Assembly (NCBI GenBank): GCA_964528055.1
Contig: CAZGQM010000012.1
Span: 1-64,000 of the forward strand
Reading direction: 5' to 3'
DNA length: 64,000 nucleotides
Origin: Geoanaerobacter sp964528055
GTDB taxonomy: Bacteria > Desulfobacterota > Desulfuromonadia > Geobacterales > DSM-12255
Position numbers and translations under genes: made by a program. Below are positions 44,319-52,534 of this stretch, one piece after another. Numbering within the stretch: the first letter of the stretch is position 1; the number at the start of each line of letters is the position of its first letter. The notes below the pieces were generated by a model. That model did not search any database and had not been told where the DNA came from. It saw only the letters and a list, made by a program, of their open reading frames with translations.

Positions 44319-44645
44319 TCAGCGTGATGCGGAAAAAACCATGCCTGCAGGTCCCTGCCATGCTCTGCAACGTGAGAAGCCTCTTCGCTTGAAATAGAAA
44401 AGAAGTGCCGGAGCAGCAAGCAGTGAACAGTCTGCAATGGTCATGTCTAAACATCCTTGTCTGTCGAGATATTCATCAGGTGTCGCAAGTACCCTTTCAA
44501 GGAAAACTAAGTCCACGGTAAGTATCTGTCCATTTCCTCGTATACAGGGTTGCAGATCGGTCGTCACAGATTCCCTGGTCCATCCGAATCGGGCTATCAA
44601 TAAGGCCACCCTTATTGCAACGAACAGCCTTTTCAATGTCTGCAT
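44319..44645 (-). CDS. Possible small hypothetical protein
   Basis: 108-aa reading frame on the minus strand in the 351-bp gap between cheB and the methyltransferase-like gene. GAGGG lies 9 nt before its ATG. It has a hydrophobic N-terminus (LFVAIRVALLIARFGW) and no recognised domain. It would start 23 bp from the divergent gene at 44669. No homologue is known to me; it may be chance. Confidence 0.3.
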   Translation of the reverse strand: MQTLKRLFVAIRVALLIARFGWTRESVTTDLQPCIRGNGQILTVDLVFLERVLATPDEYLDRQGCLDMTIADCSLLAAPALLFYFKRRGFSRCRAWQGPAGMVFSASR

Positions 44646-44668
44646 GAATTCAAACCCTCGATTAGTTT

Positions 44669-45727
44669 ATGGATGAATCAAGCATTTCATATAAACCCAC
44701 TCTCGATGCAGCAGCAATAAATAAAGCTCTCAGCAGTCTGCTAATAGAGGGAGTAATAAGGGATAATGGTCTGGGGCTAAGGCTAGAAAGACTCTCCAGG
44801 ATGTTTTCTGTATATGCCTCAACATGTCCTGCTCCCTGCTGGTCTCATGGTTTAGCGCTTTCAGACGAAGTCTGTCGATTGACAGAGATATACCTCCCTT
44901 TTGCCGATATCAGGGATGCTCTCCTGCGGCTCGTACGGCTGGCCCTTAAAGGTTGTCATCCACTTCCGCCCATTTTCAGAAAAGCTGATAGTTGGGTCCG
45001 CCTCCTTCATGGTCTGCCTGCAGAACACGCTATTGTGAATCCAGCAGAGTGCATTGCACGGCTTGCTAGAGACGATGTGGCTAGAAAGAGGTTCCTTTTT
45101 TCGGTCTACCTGCATCAACAGTATGGGGGAGGATTCGGACGGTATCCTGCACAATATGTTTCTCTGCAACAGTGGATTGCACATAATAACCTTTTGCTCT
45201 CCCGCCCCATTTCATGCCTAGATGCAGCATGCGGAAGTGGTGAGGGGAGCTACGAACTTGCACGAGCGCTTCTGGAATGCGGAGTTTCTGCATCGGAAAT
45301 GCGGATTACTGGAGCGACCATCAGTCCATTGGAAATCTTTTCAGCTGCGCATGCATGCTTTCCTCATGACCCTCAGCGCGAATTGCAGTACCGTGCAGTT
45401 GTTAAAGGGATTGCTGAGGCTGGAGCGCTTTCCGGTCTCTCCTTTGTTGCTGCTGATCTGCGCGACTGGAAACTGCCGGGATCTTATCATATCATAATCT
45501 GCAATGGCATCCTTGGCGGACCGCATCTGCATGAACGTGCAAATGTACAATTTCTGGTGGCCCGGCTTGCCAACAGTCTGCAAAGGGGAGGAATTCTTTT
45601 TGCAGCAGACCGGTTTCATGAGGGTTGGAAAAAGGTAATCAATAAGGAAGATATGGAGAATATTCTTGCTGGTTGCGGACTTGTTCCGTTGGCGGTAGGT
45701 GAAGGGGTTGCTGGAATGAGGAGCTAA
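44669..45727 (+). CDS. CheR-like SAM-dependent methyltransferase
   Basis: 352 aa. A C-terminal class I methyltransferase domain carries the SAM site CLDAACGSGEGSYELA (about 183-198) and a later IIICNGILGGPH where CheR has NVLIYF. The N-terminal ~170 residues are helical and unassigned. It lacks the CheR NETxFFR motif. It follows the che operon and may modify another protein or act in the same pathway; the target is unknown. There is no clear ribosome site before the ATG. Confidence 0.65.
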   Translation: MDESSISYKPTLDAAAINKALSSLLIEGVIRDNGLGLRLERLSRMFSVYASTCPAPCWSHGLALSDEVCRLTEIYLPFADIRDALLRLVRLALKGCHPLPPIFRKADSWVRLLHGLPAEHAIVNPAECIARLARDDVARKRFLFSVYLHQQYGGGFGRYPAQYVSLQQWIAHNNLLLSRPISCLDAACGSGEGSYELARALLECGVSASEMRITGATISPLEIFSAAHACFPHDPQRELQYRAVVKGIAEAGALSGLSFVAADLRDWKLPGSYHIIICNGILGGPHLHERANVQFLVARLANSLQRGGILFAADRFHEGWKKVINKEDMENILAGCGLVPLAVGEGVAGMRS

Positions 45728-45852
45728 TACTAATCGCAACCAAACAATTACGTTGCCGGCTTCATCAGGGGCCCCCAAACGTCCTGTCCTTGCATGCTTA
45801 CGATGCCCGCACATTGGCGGCTAGTGCTCAGTTGATTGTAACTTGGTTCCTA

Positions 45853-46833
45853 TCAGAACTGGATCAGCATTCCCCCCCAGGAAAGACCACCACCGAAACC
45901 CATAATCAGAACTTTTTCCCCAGGTTTGATCACACCGTTTTTCAGATTCTCATCAAGAGCAAGCCCGACAGATGCTGCGGCTGTGTTACCGCACCGGTCG
46001 AGATTCATAAGAAATCTCTCTTTGGCGATACCTGTCTTTTTTGAAATGAAATCGATGATCCGGACGTTTGCCTGATGTGGAATTATATGGTCAAGTTCAT
46101 CCGGGCTGATCCCGGCCTTTGCGGTCAGATCTTCGATAATTTTGGGGATAACGTCTGTGGCGAATATAAAGACCTTCTTTCCTTCCATCTTGAAGGTAGT
46201 TTCACCGGCTGCAAGGGTTTCTGGTGTCACCGGCTTTCGCGAGCCGGAGGAAGGTACTTGGATCAGTTCCCAGCCATTACCGTCACTCTTTATAAGACTC
46301 TGCAGAATTCCCTTCTTCTCGGTCGAGGAACCGAGGATTAGCGCGCTAGCTCCGTCACCGAAAAGCGGCGAGGTGTTTTTGTCCTGAAAGTCGAGGATTT
46401 TTGAATAGGTGTCAGCACCTATTACAAGAACCTTTCTGCACTTGCCGGCCTTTATGCAGTTGTCGGCAGTTTCAACGGCAAATACAAAGCTGCTGCAGAC
46501 GGCGTTTAAGTCGAAAGCGGCGGCGTTACGAGCACCTATGTTCTTCTGCACCATGCAGGCCGTTGCAGGGAGAGACATGTCCGGGGTCGATGTGCCTAAA
46601 ATGATGCAGTCTAGCTCAAGCGGGTCAATGCCGGCATGTTCCAAAGCCCGTTTTGCGGCAGTGGTTGCGAGGTCCGAGGTCGACTCATCTTCAGTGGCAA
46701 ATCGCCTCTCGCATATTCCAGTTCTTGACTGGATCCACTGATCTGCATCTTCTACAAGGTAAGAAAAGTGATCGTTGGCAATGACCCTGTCAGGTAGTGC
46801 CCCACCAGTGCCCAGCACATGAGAATAGTACAT
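45853..46833 (-). CDS. fabH: 3-oxoacyl-ACP synthase III
   Basis: Condenses acetyl-CoA with malonyl-ACP to start fatty acid synthesis. 326 aa with catalytic C113 (NAVCSSFVF), His in IPHQANVRI (about 252) and Asn in RCGNTAAAS (about 282). N-terminal LGTGGALPDRV fits. AAGGA lies 7 nt before the ATG. It stands apart from other fab genes. Confidence 0.95.
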   Translation of the reverse strand: MYYSHVLGTGGALPDRVIANDHFSYLVEDADQWIQSRTGICERRFATEDESTSDLATTAAKRALEHAGIDPLELDCIILGTSTPDMSLPATACMVQKNIGARNAAAFDLNAVCSSFVFAVETADNCIKAGKCRKVLVIGADTYSKILDFQDKNTSPLFGDGASALILGSSTEKKGILQSLIKSDGNGWELIQVPSSGSRKPVTPETLAAGETTFKMEGKKVFIFATDVIPKIIEDLTAKAGISPDELDHIIPHQANVRIIDFISKKTGIAKERFLMNLDRCGNTAAASVGLALDENLKNGVIKPGEKVLIMGFGGGLSWGGMLIQF

Positions 46834-47001
46834 ATTTCATCCTTGGAATTGGCCCCGCTGTCGACAGCACAGCAAGGGAGATGTTGCCTTCATGAAAAAC
46901 GAAATGCCTTTTTATCGCACAGGTATAGACCTTTGTCAAATCAATAGAACCTGTTGCGTTAAACCTGCATACGGGGATGGGCTCAGGCGGTCAAGAGGCA
47001 G

Positions 47002-47304
47002 CTATTTCCGTGCCGCGTCTACTACAGCATAAATCCAGAGCCCTGAGAAAGCTGCAAGCAGCCACCTGGCAAAGGGAGAGTGAGTCTTGAGATTTTCCAG
47101 AACAGCAGTTGGATCGGTCGATCCTGTAACCTGTCCGGCTACCAGGTGGCCCACAGTCTGAAGAATCACGAAAAGTGCCGCCAAGAGGAAGATATTCACG
47201 AGGCATATGAGAATTGACCCCTTGAGTTTCTCCCCCTTCTGCAACTGGCCAAGGCCTGGAATCACCAAGGCTGAGAGGATGACTGCCTTTAGGTTGACAC
47301 GCAT
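47002..47304 (-). CDS. Small multi-span membrane protein (TM2-like)
   Basis: 100 aa with about three hydrophobic segments. The N-terminal GLGQLQKGEKLKG and the C-terminal WIYAVVDAARK resemble TM2/DUF5683-like proteins of unknown role. It lies upstream of fabH on the same strand with a 168-bp gap in which I saw no gene. The ribosome site is weak. Confidence 0.65.
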   Translation of the reverse strand: MRVNLKAVILSALVIPGLGQLQKGEKLKGSILICLVNIFLLAALFVILQTVGHLVAGQVTGSTDPTAVLENLKTHSPFARWLLAAFSGLWIYAVVDAARK

Positions 47305-47421
47305 CTATCAGTTGTTACCTTTCTCGGTGCTTGTAGGATAATTTGCCATAATACAGGGAGATGAAGAATTCTGCAGCAATAATTTGAACTGTTGCAGGAC
47401 TCTCTGAAATCTGTCCGTTCG

Positions 47422-47450
47422 TTGACAGAGGAGGTGATTGAGGTTAGTAT
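47422..47450 (+). promoter_or_regulatory. Sigma-70 promoter for radA
   Basis: TTGACA (47422-47427) and TAGTAT (47445-47450) with a 17-bp spacer; predicted start about 24 nt before the radA ATG. Confidence 0.6.
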
Positions 47451-47480
47451 GCGTGAAGCTGACGGAGAGGGAGGAGGCAG

Positions 47481-48830
47481 ATGAAAAGCAAGACCCTGTT
47501 TGTCTGCCAGCAGTGTGGATACCAGTCACCTAAGTGGATGGGGAAATGTCCGGACTGCAGCGCCTGGAACAGTATCCAGGAAGAGCTTCTATCAAAGGCC
47601 ACTCTTCATGGGATGATGGGAGACGTCGAAGCTGTCGCACTTCCGATCAGTGAAGTCTCCACATCTGCTGAGCAACGCCTGCCCTGCGGAATCGCAGAGT
47701 TTGACCGGGTATTGGGCGGAGGGTTGGTAAGCGGATCTCTGGTGCTTATCGGCGGCGACCCGGGAATAGGCAAGTCGACCCTGCTGATGCAGGTAATGGA
47801 AAACCTTGCACGACTCAAAGGTCCTGTTCTGTACGTATCCGGAGAAGAGTCTCCCCAGCAGATACGTCTGCGAGGCAGCCGTATGGGTGTAGGGCATGCC
47901 AGCCTCTACTTGCTGGCGGAAACTTCTTTGGAGCGGATACTCACCCAGGTGAGCCGTCTGAAGCCCAACGCATTGGTTGTCGATTCAATACAGACGGTCT
48001 TTTCATCAACTGTTGAGTCTGCTCCAGGCAGTGTAAGCCAGGTAAGGGAGAGTGCCGGACGGCTGATGCTCCTGGCAAAGGGGAGCGGTCTTCCGGTTTT
48101 CCTGGTGGGCCACGTGACCAAGGATGGTTCTCTTGCTGGCCCACGTGTGCTTGAACACATGGTCGATACCGTCCTTTACTTTGAAGGAGATGCTGGGCAC
48201 CCATTCAGAATTCTTCGCGCTGTCAAGAACCGCTTCGGCTCCACAAATGAGATCGGTGTTTTTGAAATGAAGGAAGGTGGGCTGGATGAGGTGAAGAATC
48301 CGTCCGAGCTATTCCTTTCCGAGAGGCCCATGGGTGTTTCAGGCTCGCTTGTCGTGGCAGCAATGGAGGGAAGCAGGCCGCTTCTAGTGGAGATACAGGC
48401 ACTGGTCAGTTCCTCGTCATTCGGAGTGCCGCGGCGGACTACAATCGGCGTTGACCATAACCGCCTGGCGCTTCTGGTGGCTGTTCTGGAGAAGAAGGTT
48501 GGCCTTTCCATGGCTGGACAGGACATCTTTCTTAACGTAGCCGGAGGCGTGAGGCTGAACGAGCCGGCCGCCGACCTTGGGATGGCACTCGCGGTTGCCT
48601 CCAGCCACCTTGATCGTGTAGTTGATCCCCAGACCCTAGTTCTTGGTGAGGTTGGGCTTGCCGGTGAAGTCAGGGCTATCACCCAGCCCGAACTGCGAAT
48701 ACGGGAGGCTGCTAAGTTGGGATTTAATCGCTGCATCTTTCCGGCAGGTAGCGTTAAGCATGTCAAGGTCACTGGAATGGAACTGATAGGAGTGCGATCT
48801 CTGGAAGAGGCACTGGAGCGACTCTTCTAG
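47481..48830 (+). CDS. radA: DNA repair protein RadA
   Basis: 449 aa. N-terminal zinc ribbon (CQQCGYQSPKWMGKCPDC), a RecA-like ATPase with GGDPGIGKST and the RadA-specific KNRFGS motif, and a C-terminal Lon-type protease-like domain (about 320-449). It drives branch migration in recombination. GGGAGGAGG lies 5 nt before the ATG. Confidence 0.96.
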   Translation: MKSKTLFVCQQCGYQSPKWMGKCPDCSAWNSIQEELLSKATLHGMMGDVEAVALPISEVSTSAEQRLPCGIAEFDRVLGGGLVSGSLVLIGGDPGIGKSTLLMQVMENLARLKGPVLYVSGEESPQQIRLRGSRMGVGHASLYLLAETSLERILTQVSRLKPNALVVDSIQTVFSSTVESAPGSVSQVRESAGRLMLLAKGSGLPVFLVGHVTKDGSLAGPRVLEHMVDTVLYFEGDAGHPFRILRAVKNRFGSTNEIGVFEMKEGGLDEVKNPSELFLSERPMGVSGSLVVAAMEGSRPLLVEIQALVSSSSFGVPRRTTIGVDHNRLALLVAVLEKKVGLSMAGQDIFLNVAGGVRLNEPAADLGMALAVASSHLDRVVDPQTLVLGEVGLAGEVRAITQPELRIREAAKLGFNRCIFPAGSVKHVKVTGMELIGVRSLEEALERLF

Positions 48831-48925
48831 CCGGTTGTCTGTTGTTTAAGCATTTTTGCTTTACTTAGAACCTTCGTTTGCATACTATAATTTATTCAAA
48901 CGTTGAAACGTAGTGGGGTGATGAG

Positions 48926-49282
48926 ATGGAAGGATCAAAACTAGAACATTTCCGGGGAATGCTGTTGGAGGAGATGCGGATGCTGTTGGATGATGCTGGC
49001 AAGACCGTATCGGAGATGACAGCCGAGACAACAAGTTTCCCTGATCCGAATGATCGCGCAACGCAAGAGTCTGACCGCAGCTTTGAACTTCGCATCAGGG
49101 ACCGTGAACGTAAACTTATCAACAAGATACGAGAAGCACTTGAGCGAATCGACGAAGGGACGTTCGGCATCTGCGAAATGTGCGATGAAGAGATCGGTGA
49201 GGCCCGTCTCAAGGCCCGTCCTGTTACCACCCTCTGCATCGACTGCAAGATGGAGCAGGAACGTAAAGAAAAGATACCTTGA
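48926..49282 (+). CDS. dksA: DksA/TraR family RNA polymerase-binding factor (short form)
   Basis: 118 aa against 151 in E. coli DksA. A coiled coil with DPNDRATQESDRS near the tip and a C4 zinc finger (CEMCDEE and CIDCKME). It would bind the RNA polymerase secondary channel with ppGpp. A TATAAT at 48886-48891 lies upstream with no ideal -35. AGTGGGGTGATGAG precedes the ATG. A sensor kinase gene follows 50 bp downstream. Confidence 0.9.
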   Translation: MEGSKLEHFRGMLLEEMRMLLDDAGKTVSEMTAETTSFPDPNDRATQESDRSFELRIRDRERKLINKIREALERIDEGTFGICEMCDEEIGEARLKARPVTTLCIDCKMEQERKEKIP

Positions 49283-49332
49283 CCCACTTTAATCCTTAGG
49301 CCGTTACAGTCCAGGGAAGAAAGAATTCTGAC

Positions 49333-51705
49333 GTGCCCATGCCAGGCAAGGACAGATACACTCTCTTAAGTAAAGCGGTGCGGATCGCCAATTCCGCAAG
49401 ACTCTCCTATCAGCTTCGCCTCAAATCACTAGCAAGGTTTCTCGCTTCCACCTTCTCTTGCCAATCAGTAGTCATTTATATCTGCGATGACAGTCGACGT
49501 CATCTAGTCCATGCGGTTTCCACAACTGTTTCCCGTACTCTGCTCTCTAGCATGACCCCCTTCGGCCAGGGTATTGCCGGTCGCTCTGCAGCTCTACGCA
49601 CCCCAGTCAATGGGATGTTGAGCGACATTCATTCTCAAGAGGTGGTAAAGGGAACCGAGTCGCACTTCAGGGCATTTCCTGTAATCGACGACCTTAAGGT
49701 ATACGGGGTCGTAACGCTCGGACTGGGTAAAGAACAATACCTTAAAGATTCTGACCTGGAACTTATTCAAGATTTTCTGGTTGTCATCGCCGGGATACTT
49801 CAGCGAATAGGGATCTCTGCCGGATCTCAGCGCCGGATCTCCAACCTTACCATGCTGAGTGAGTTGGGGGCACTTCTCAATAGATCGCTTGCTCCTGAGG
49901 ACCTCTTTACACCAATCCTTGATACATGTCACAAGCAGAGCGGTTCCTGCTGCACCATTTTTCGTCTTGAGAGGGGATCCGGTGCTGACCCACTACTTCA
50001 GCACCGGATTCGCAACAGTGCTCGCCGCAGCCTTTCGACCCTTCTGGAAATTGAGGATCTCTGCTCTGCAAAGGTGCGTCACAGCGGTATTTCGCTTCTT
50101 ATCAACGACCTGATATCCGATGAAGATCTGCCTCCTTCGTATGTCTGTGTGCCACTTAAGTTCGAGAGTCGGGTTCATGGCACAATTACCTTTTTTGGCA
50201 AACGAGACCATCAGGGAGAAGGACTAAATTTTTCTGAAGAGGACCGAGAACTTTTCGAAAGCATGGGGATGCTGATTTCCAACGCAATTGCCGGCGCCAA
50301 CAACTATCAGCATGTTCTGCGCCTCAGTCAGGAGAACGACCACAAGTTGAAGGAATTGGCGCTTCTGTATCGCTTGAGCAATACAATGCTCTCTACGATT
50401 CGCCTTAACAAGCTGATGCATCTCATACTTTCAGGGCTTACCAGCGGAACGGACTCTCTGTTCGAACGTGCCATGCTGTTCCTTATAAACGAACGCGCCG
50501 AGATCATGCAGGGTATGCTTGGTGTAACGCGAGAGACTGCGGCAGGTCTCTCCAGCCCTCTTCTGGATATGGACAGCACCCTTTCCAGCCGGTGGGATAT
50601 ATCTGAAGAAGAAATGGCTCATCAACAAAATTCAGAATTCAGTTCACAAGTTCGTGCAAGCAGATTGGAACTGAACAAATCAAAAAACATGGCTTCGCGT
50701 GCCGTGTTTGAGCGGCAGCTGATATACGTACCTGATACATCGCGCAACCGGTATGTGGATCGAGATTTCGTAAAGAGGTTCGGGATATCTTCATTTGCCG
50801 CCATGCCACTTCTCTCCAAAGAAAAGGTCCTTGGTGTAGTGGTAGTGGATAATCCGACCAGCTGCAGGCCAATCGGTAAAGAAGACCTCAGGTTTCTACA
50901 GCTTTTTACCAATCAGGCAGGGATGGCTATAGAGAACTCTCTTCTCTATAACCGAATCGAAGATGCAAACCGGAGATTGAGCGATGCCCAGGAGAGGCTT
51001 CTGCATGGAGAGCGTCTGGCAACCATCGGCGAAATGGCAGCAGGCATTGCCCATGAACTCAAGAGCCCACTGGTCTCGATAGGAGGTTTTGCAAGGCGCT
51101 TACAGCGAAAACTTCCCAAGTCGACAGCTGAGGCTGGGTATGTTTCAACTATAGTCTGTGAAGTGGGGCGCCTGGAAAAGATGCTTACCGATATCCTGTC
51201 GTTCTCCCGCAAATCGACTCTCTGTTATTCTGTATTCGCGATGCAGGAGGTAATCGACGATGCGCTGGCAGTTGTTCTGCCGGTTTATGAGGAGAGTCGC
51301 ATCACAGTAATCCGCAAATTCCCTCCCAAACTCATGTCGTTTCTGGGGGACGGTCAGCAGCTCAAACAGGTCTTCATAAACCTGTTCACCAATGCCTCGG
51401 AGTCAATGCAGGGGGGACCGGGAGAAATAAAGGTTACTGTTGCCGCTAGCAAGCTGGGAGGGCATGATTCGGTCGTTGTGAAGGTTGCTGATACTGGGGG
51501 AGGGATTCCGATAAACTCGCTGAGTAACATTTTTAATCCTTTTTTTACGACCAAGGAGAGTGGGACAGGTCTTGGCCTCCCCATTGCCAACCGAATCGTC
51601 ACCAACCATGGGGGCAAAATTCAGGTCAATAACTATCCCGGTGTGGGGGTAGAGTTCACGATAATCATACCTGTTGAGCCACCTCCGCCTGTCAAGGCAG
51701 ACTGA
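49333..51705 (+). CDS. GAF-domain sensor histidine kinase (three GAF domains)
   Basis: 790 aa, cytoplasmic, no membrane helix seen. Three GAF-like regions (about 40-155, 190-320 and 360-535), then HisKA with the phospho-histidine near H574 (GIAHELKSPLVSIGG) and an HATPase domain with NLFTNASESM, VADTGGGI and GTGLGLPIANRI. GTG 49333 has GGAAGAAAG 9 nt upstream; ATG 49339 is an alternative. No response regulator is adjacent. The N-terminal ligand is unknown. Confidence 0.9.
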   Translation: MPMPGKDRYTLLSKAVRIANSARLSYQLRLKSLARFLASTFSCQSVVIYICDDSRRHLVHAVSTTVSRTLLSSMTPFGQGIAGRSAALRTPVNGMLSDIHSQEVVKGTESHFRAFPVIDDLKVYGVVTLGLGKEQYLKDSDLELIQDFLVVIAGILQRIGISAGSQRRISNLTMLSELGALLNRSLAPEDLFTPILDTCHKQSGSCCTIFRLERGSGADPLLQHRIRNSARRSLSTLLEIEDLCSAKVRHSGISLLINDLISDEDLPPSYVCVPLKFESRVHGTITFFGKRDHQGEGLNFSEEDRELFESMGMLISNAIAGANNYQHVLRLSQENDHKLKELALLYRLSNTMLSTIRLNKLMHLILSGLTSGTDSLFERAMLFLINERAEIMQGMLGVTRETAAGLSSPLLDMDSTLSSRWDISEEEMAHQQNSEFSSQVRASRLELNKSKNMASRAVFERQLIYVPDTSRNRYVDRDFVKRFGISSFAAMPLLSKEKVLGVVVVDNPTSCRPIGKEDLRFLQLFTNQAGMAIENSLLYNRIEDANRRLSDAQERLLHGERLATIGEMAAGIAHELKSPLVSIGGFARRLQRKLPKSTAEAGYVSTIVCEVGRLEKMLTDILSFSRKSTLCYSVFAMQEVIDDALAVVLPVYEESRITVIRKFPPKLMSFLGDGQQLKQVFINLFTNASESMQGGPGEIKVTVAASKLGGHDSVVVKVADTGGGIPINSLSNIFNPFFTTKESGTGLGLPIANRIVTNHGGKIQVNNYPGVGVEFTIIIPVEPPPPVKAD

Positions 51706-51848
51706 ATCTACCCATGTGGTAATGGTTTGCAGAAGACGTTCCCCGGCTGGTAACTCCTCGCGCTCTTGTAGTAATATTTCGAGCTTTATTGTGGTATGAA
51801 ACAAAGGTTTGGGGTGAAGGAACAATGCCCGTATCTTGAAGTGATATT

Positions 51849-51924
51849 GGGGGTGTAGCTCAGCTGGGAGAGCGATGCGTTCGCAACGCATAGGTCGACG
51901 GTTCGATCCCGTTCATCTCCACCA
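51849..51924 (+). tRNA. tRNA-Ala(CGC)
   Basis: 76 nt including an encoded CCA. Acceptor GGGGGTG pairs with CATCTCC and includes the G3-U70 pair that identifies alanine tRNA. Anticodon loop TTCGCAA gives anticodon CGC. D, T (GACGG/CCGTT with TTCGATC) and variable regions are normal. A terminator follows directly. Confidence 0.95.
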
Positions 51925-51926
51925 AT

Positions 51927-51969
51927 AAAAAACAGGGTGTTACGTTAATTCGTAGCACCCTGTTTTTTT
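51927..51969 (+). terminator. Intrinsic terminator of tRNA-Ala
   Basis: AACAGGGTG pairs with CACCCTGTT, extended past one T-G wobble by TACG/CGTA around a 6-nt loop, and followed by seven Ts. Confidence 0.9.
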
Positions 51970-52208
51970 GTTGGATTAATATCCTTAGATGGTCTTGCTG
52001 GAGGGTTCGGGCTTGACCCCTGGTTGATTCATTGCAAATCAATTTCCACTGCAATAATTATGTGTTATATTTTTCAAATAATCATCAGAATGCCTGATGA
52101 AAGGTTGTTAGAACCCTTTTCAGCCGGGAACCAAATAGTATTGGCTTTGTTGCGTCCACCCATTTGTGGCACGCAATATGTCAGATAGCCATCGATTTTA
52201 GGATATTT

Positions 52209-52430
52209 ATGCACGTCACAGTGAAGCTTTACGCATCGTTTTGTATCGGACGATTCGAAAATGAGGTTCGCAATTATCCTGATGGTGTCACGATCACTTT
52301 TATTGCTGAATCTCTTGGTCTCCACGCACCCACTATCATTAGACTACTAAATGGAACTCATGCATCTCCAGATGATGTGGTGCAGGAAGCAGATACAGTT
52401 TCTTTCCTTCCTTTGCTCGACGGTGGTTGA
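52209..52430 (+). CDS. MoaD/ThiS-family sulfur carrier linked to aldehyde oxidoreductase
   Basis: 73 aa from ATG 52209, with AGGA 5-6 nt upstream. Ubiquitin-like fold ending in the diglycine LPLLDGG needed for adenylation and thiocarboxylate formation. Its location 104 bp upstream of a tungstopterin aldehyde oxidoreductase suggests dithiolene sulfur supply for that cofactor, a common pairing. A ThiS role is less likely from context. Confidence 0.82.
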   Translation: MHVTVKLYASFCIGRFENEVRNYPDGVTITFIAESLGLHAPTIIRLLNGTHASPDDVVQEADTVSFLPLLDGG

Positions 52431-52534
52431 AGCAGTATAGTTAACGCCGCATTCATCGTTGTGTATGTTTATGGCGTTTTTAAAAAGTTATGTGACATTA
52501 GTTAAAAGAGATATTCGTTGTTGCGAGGAGCGGT

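Noticed and set aside
51860..52054. Minus-strand open frame across tRNA-Ala
   Set aside because: Its C-terminus is the translated complement of the tRNA, a common artefact.
52167..52182. Sigma-54-like element (TGGCACG) before the MoaD-like gene
   Set aside because: The -24 part is perfect but the invariant -12 GC reads GT, so it is unlikely to work.
51849..52208. tRNA-Ala(CGC) as an integration site for a mobile island carrying the aldehyde genes
   Set aside because: No integrase, no repeat of the tRNA 3' end and no obvious change in base composition were seen in the window.
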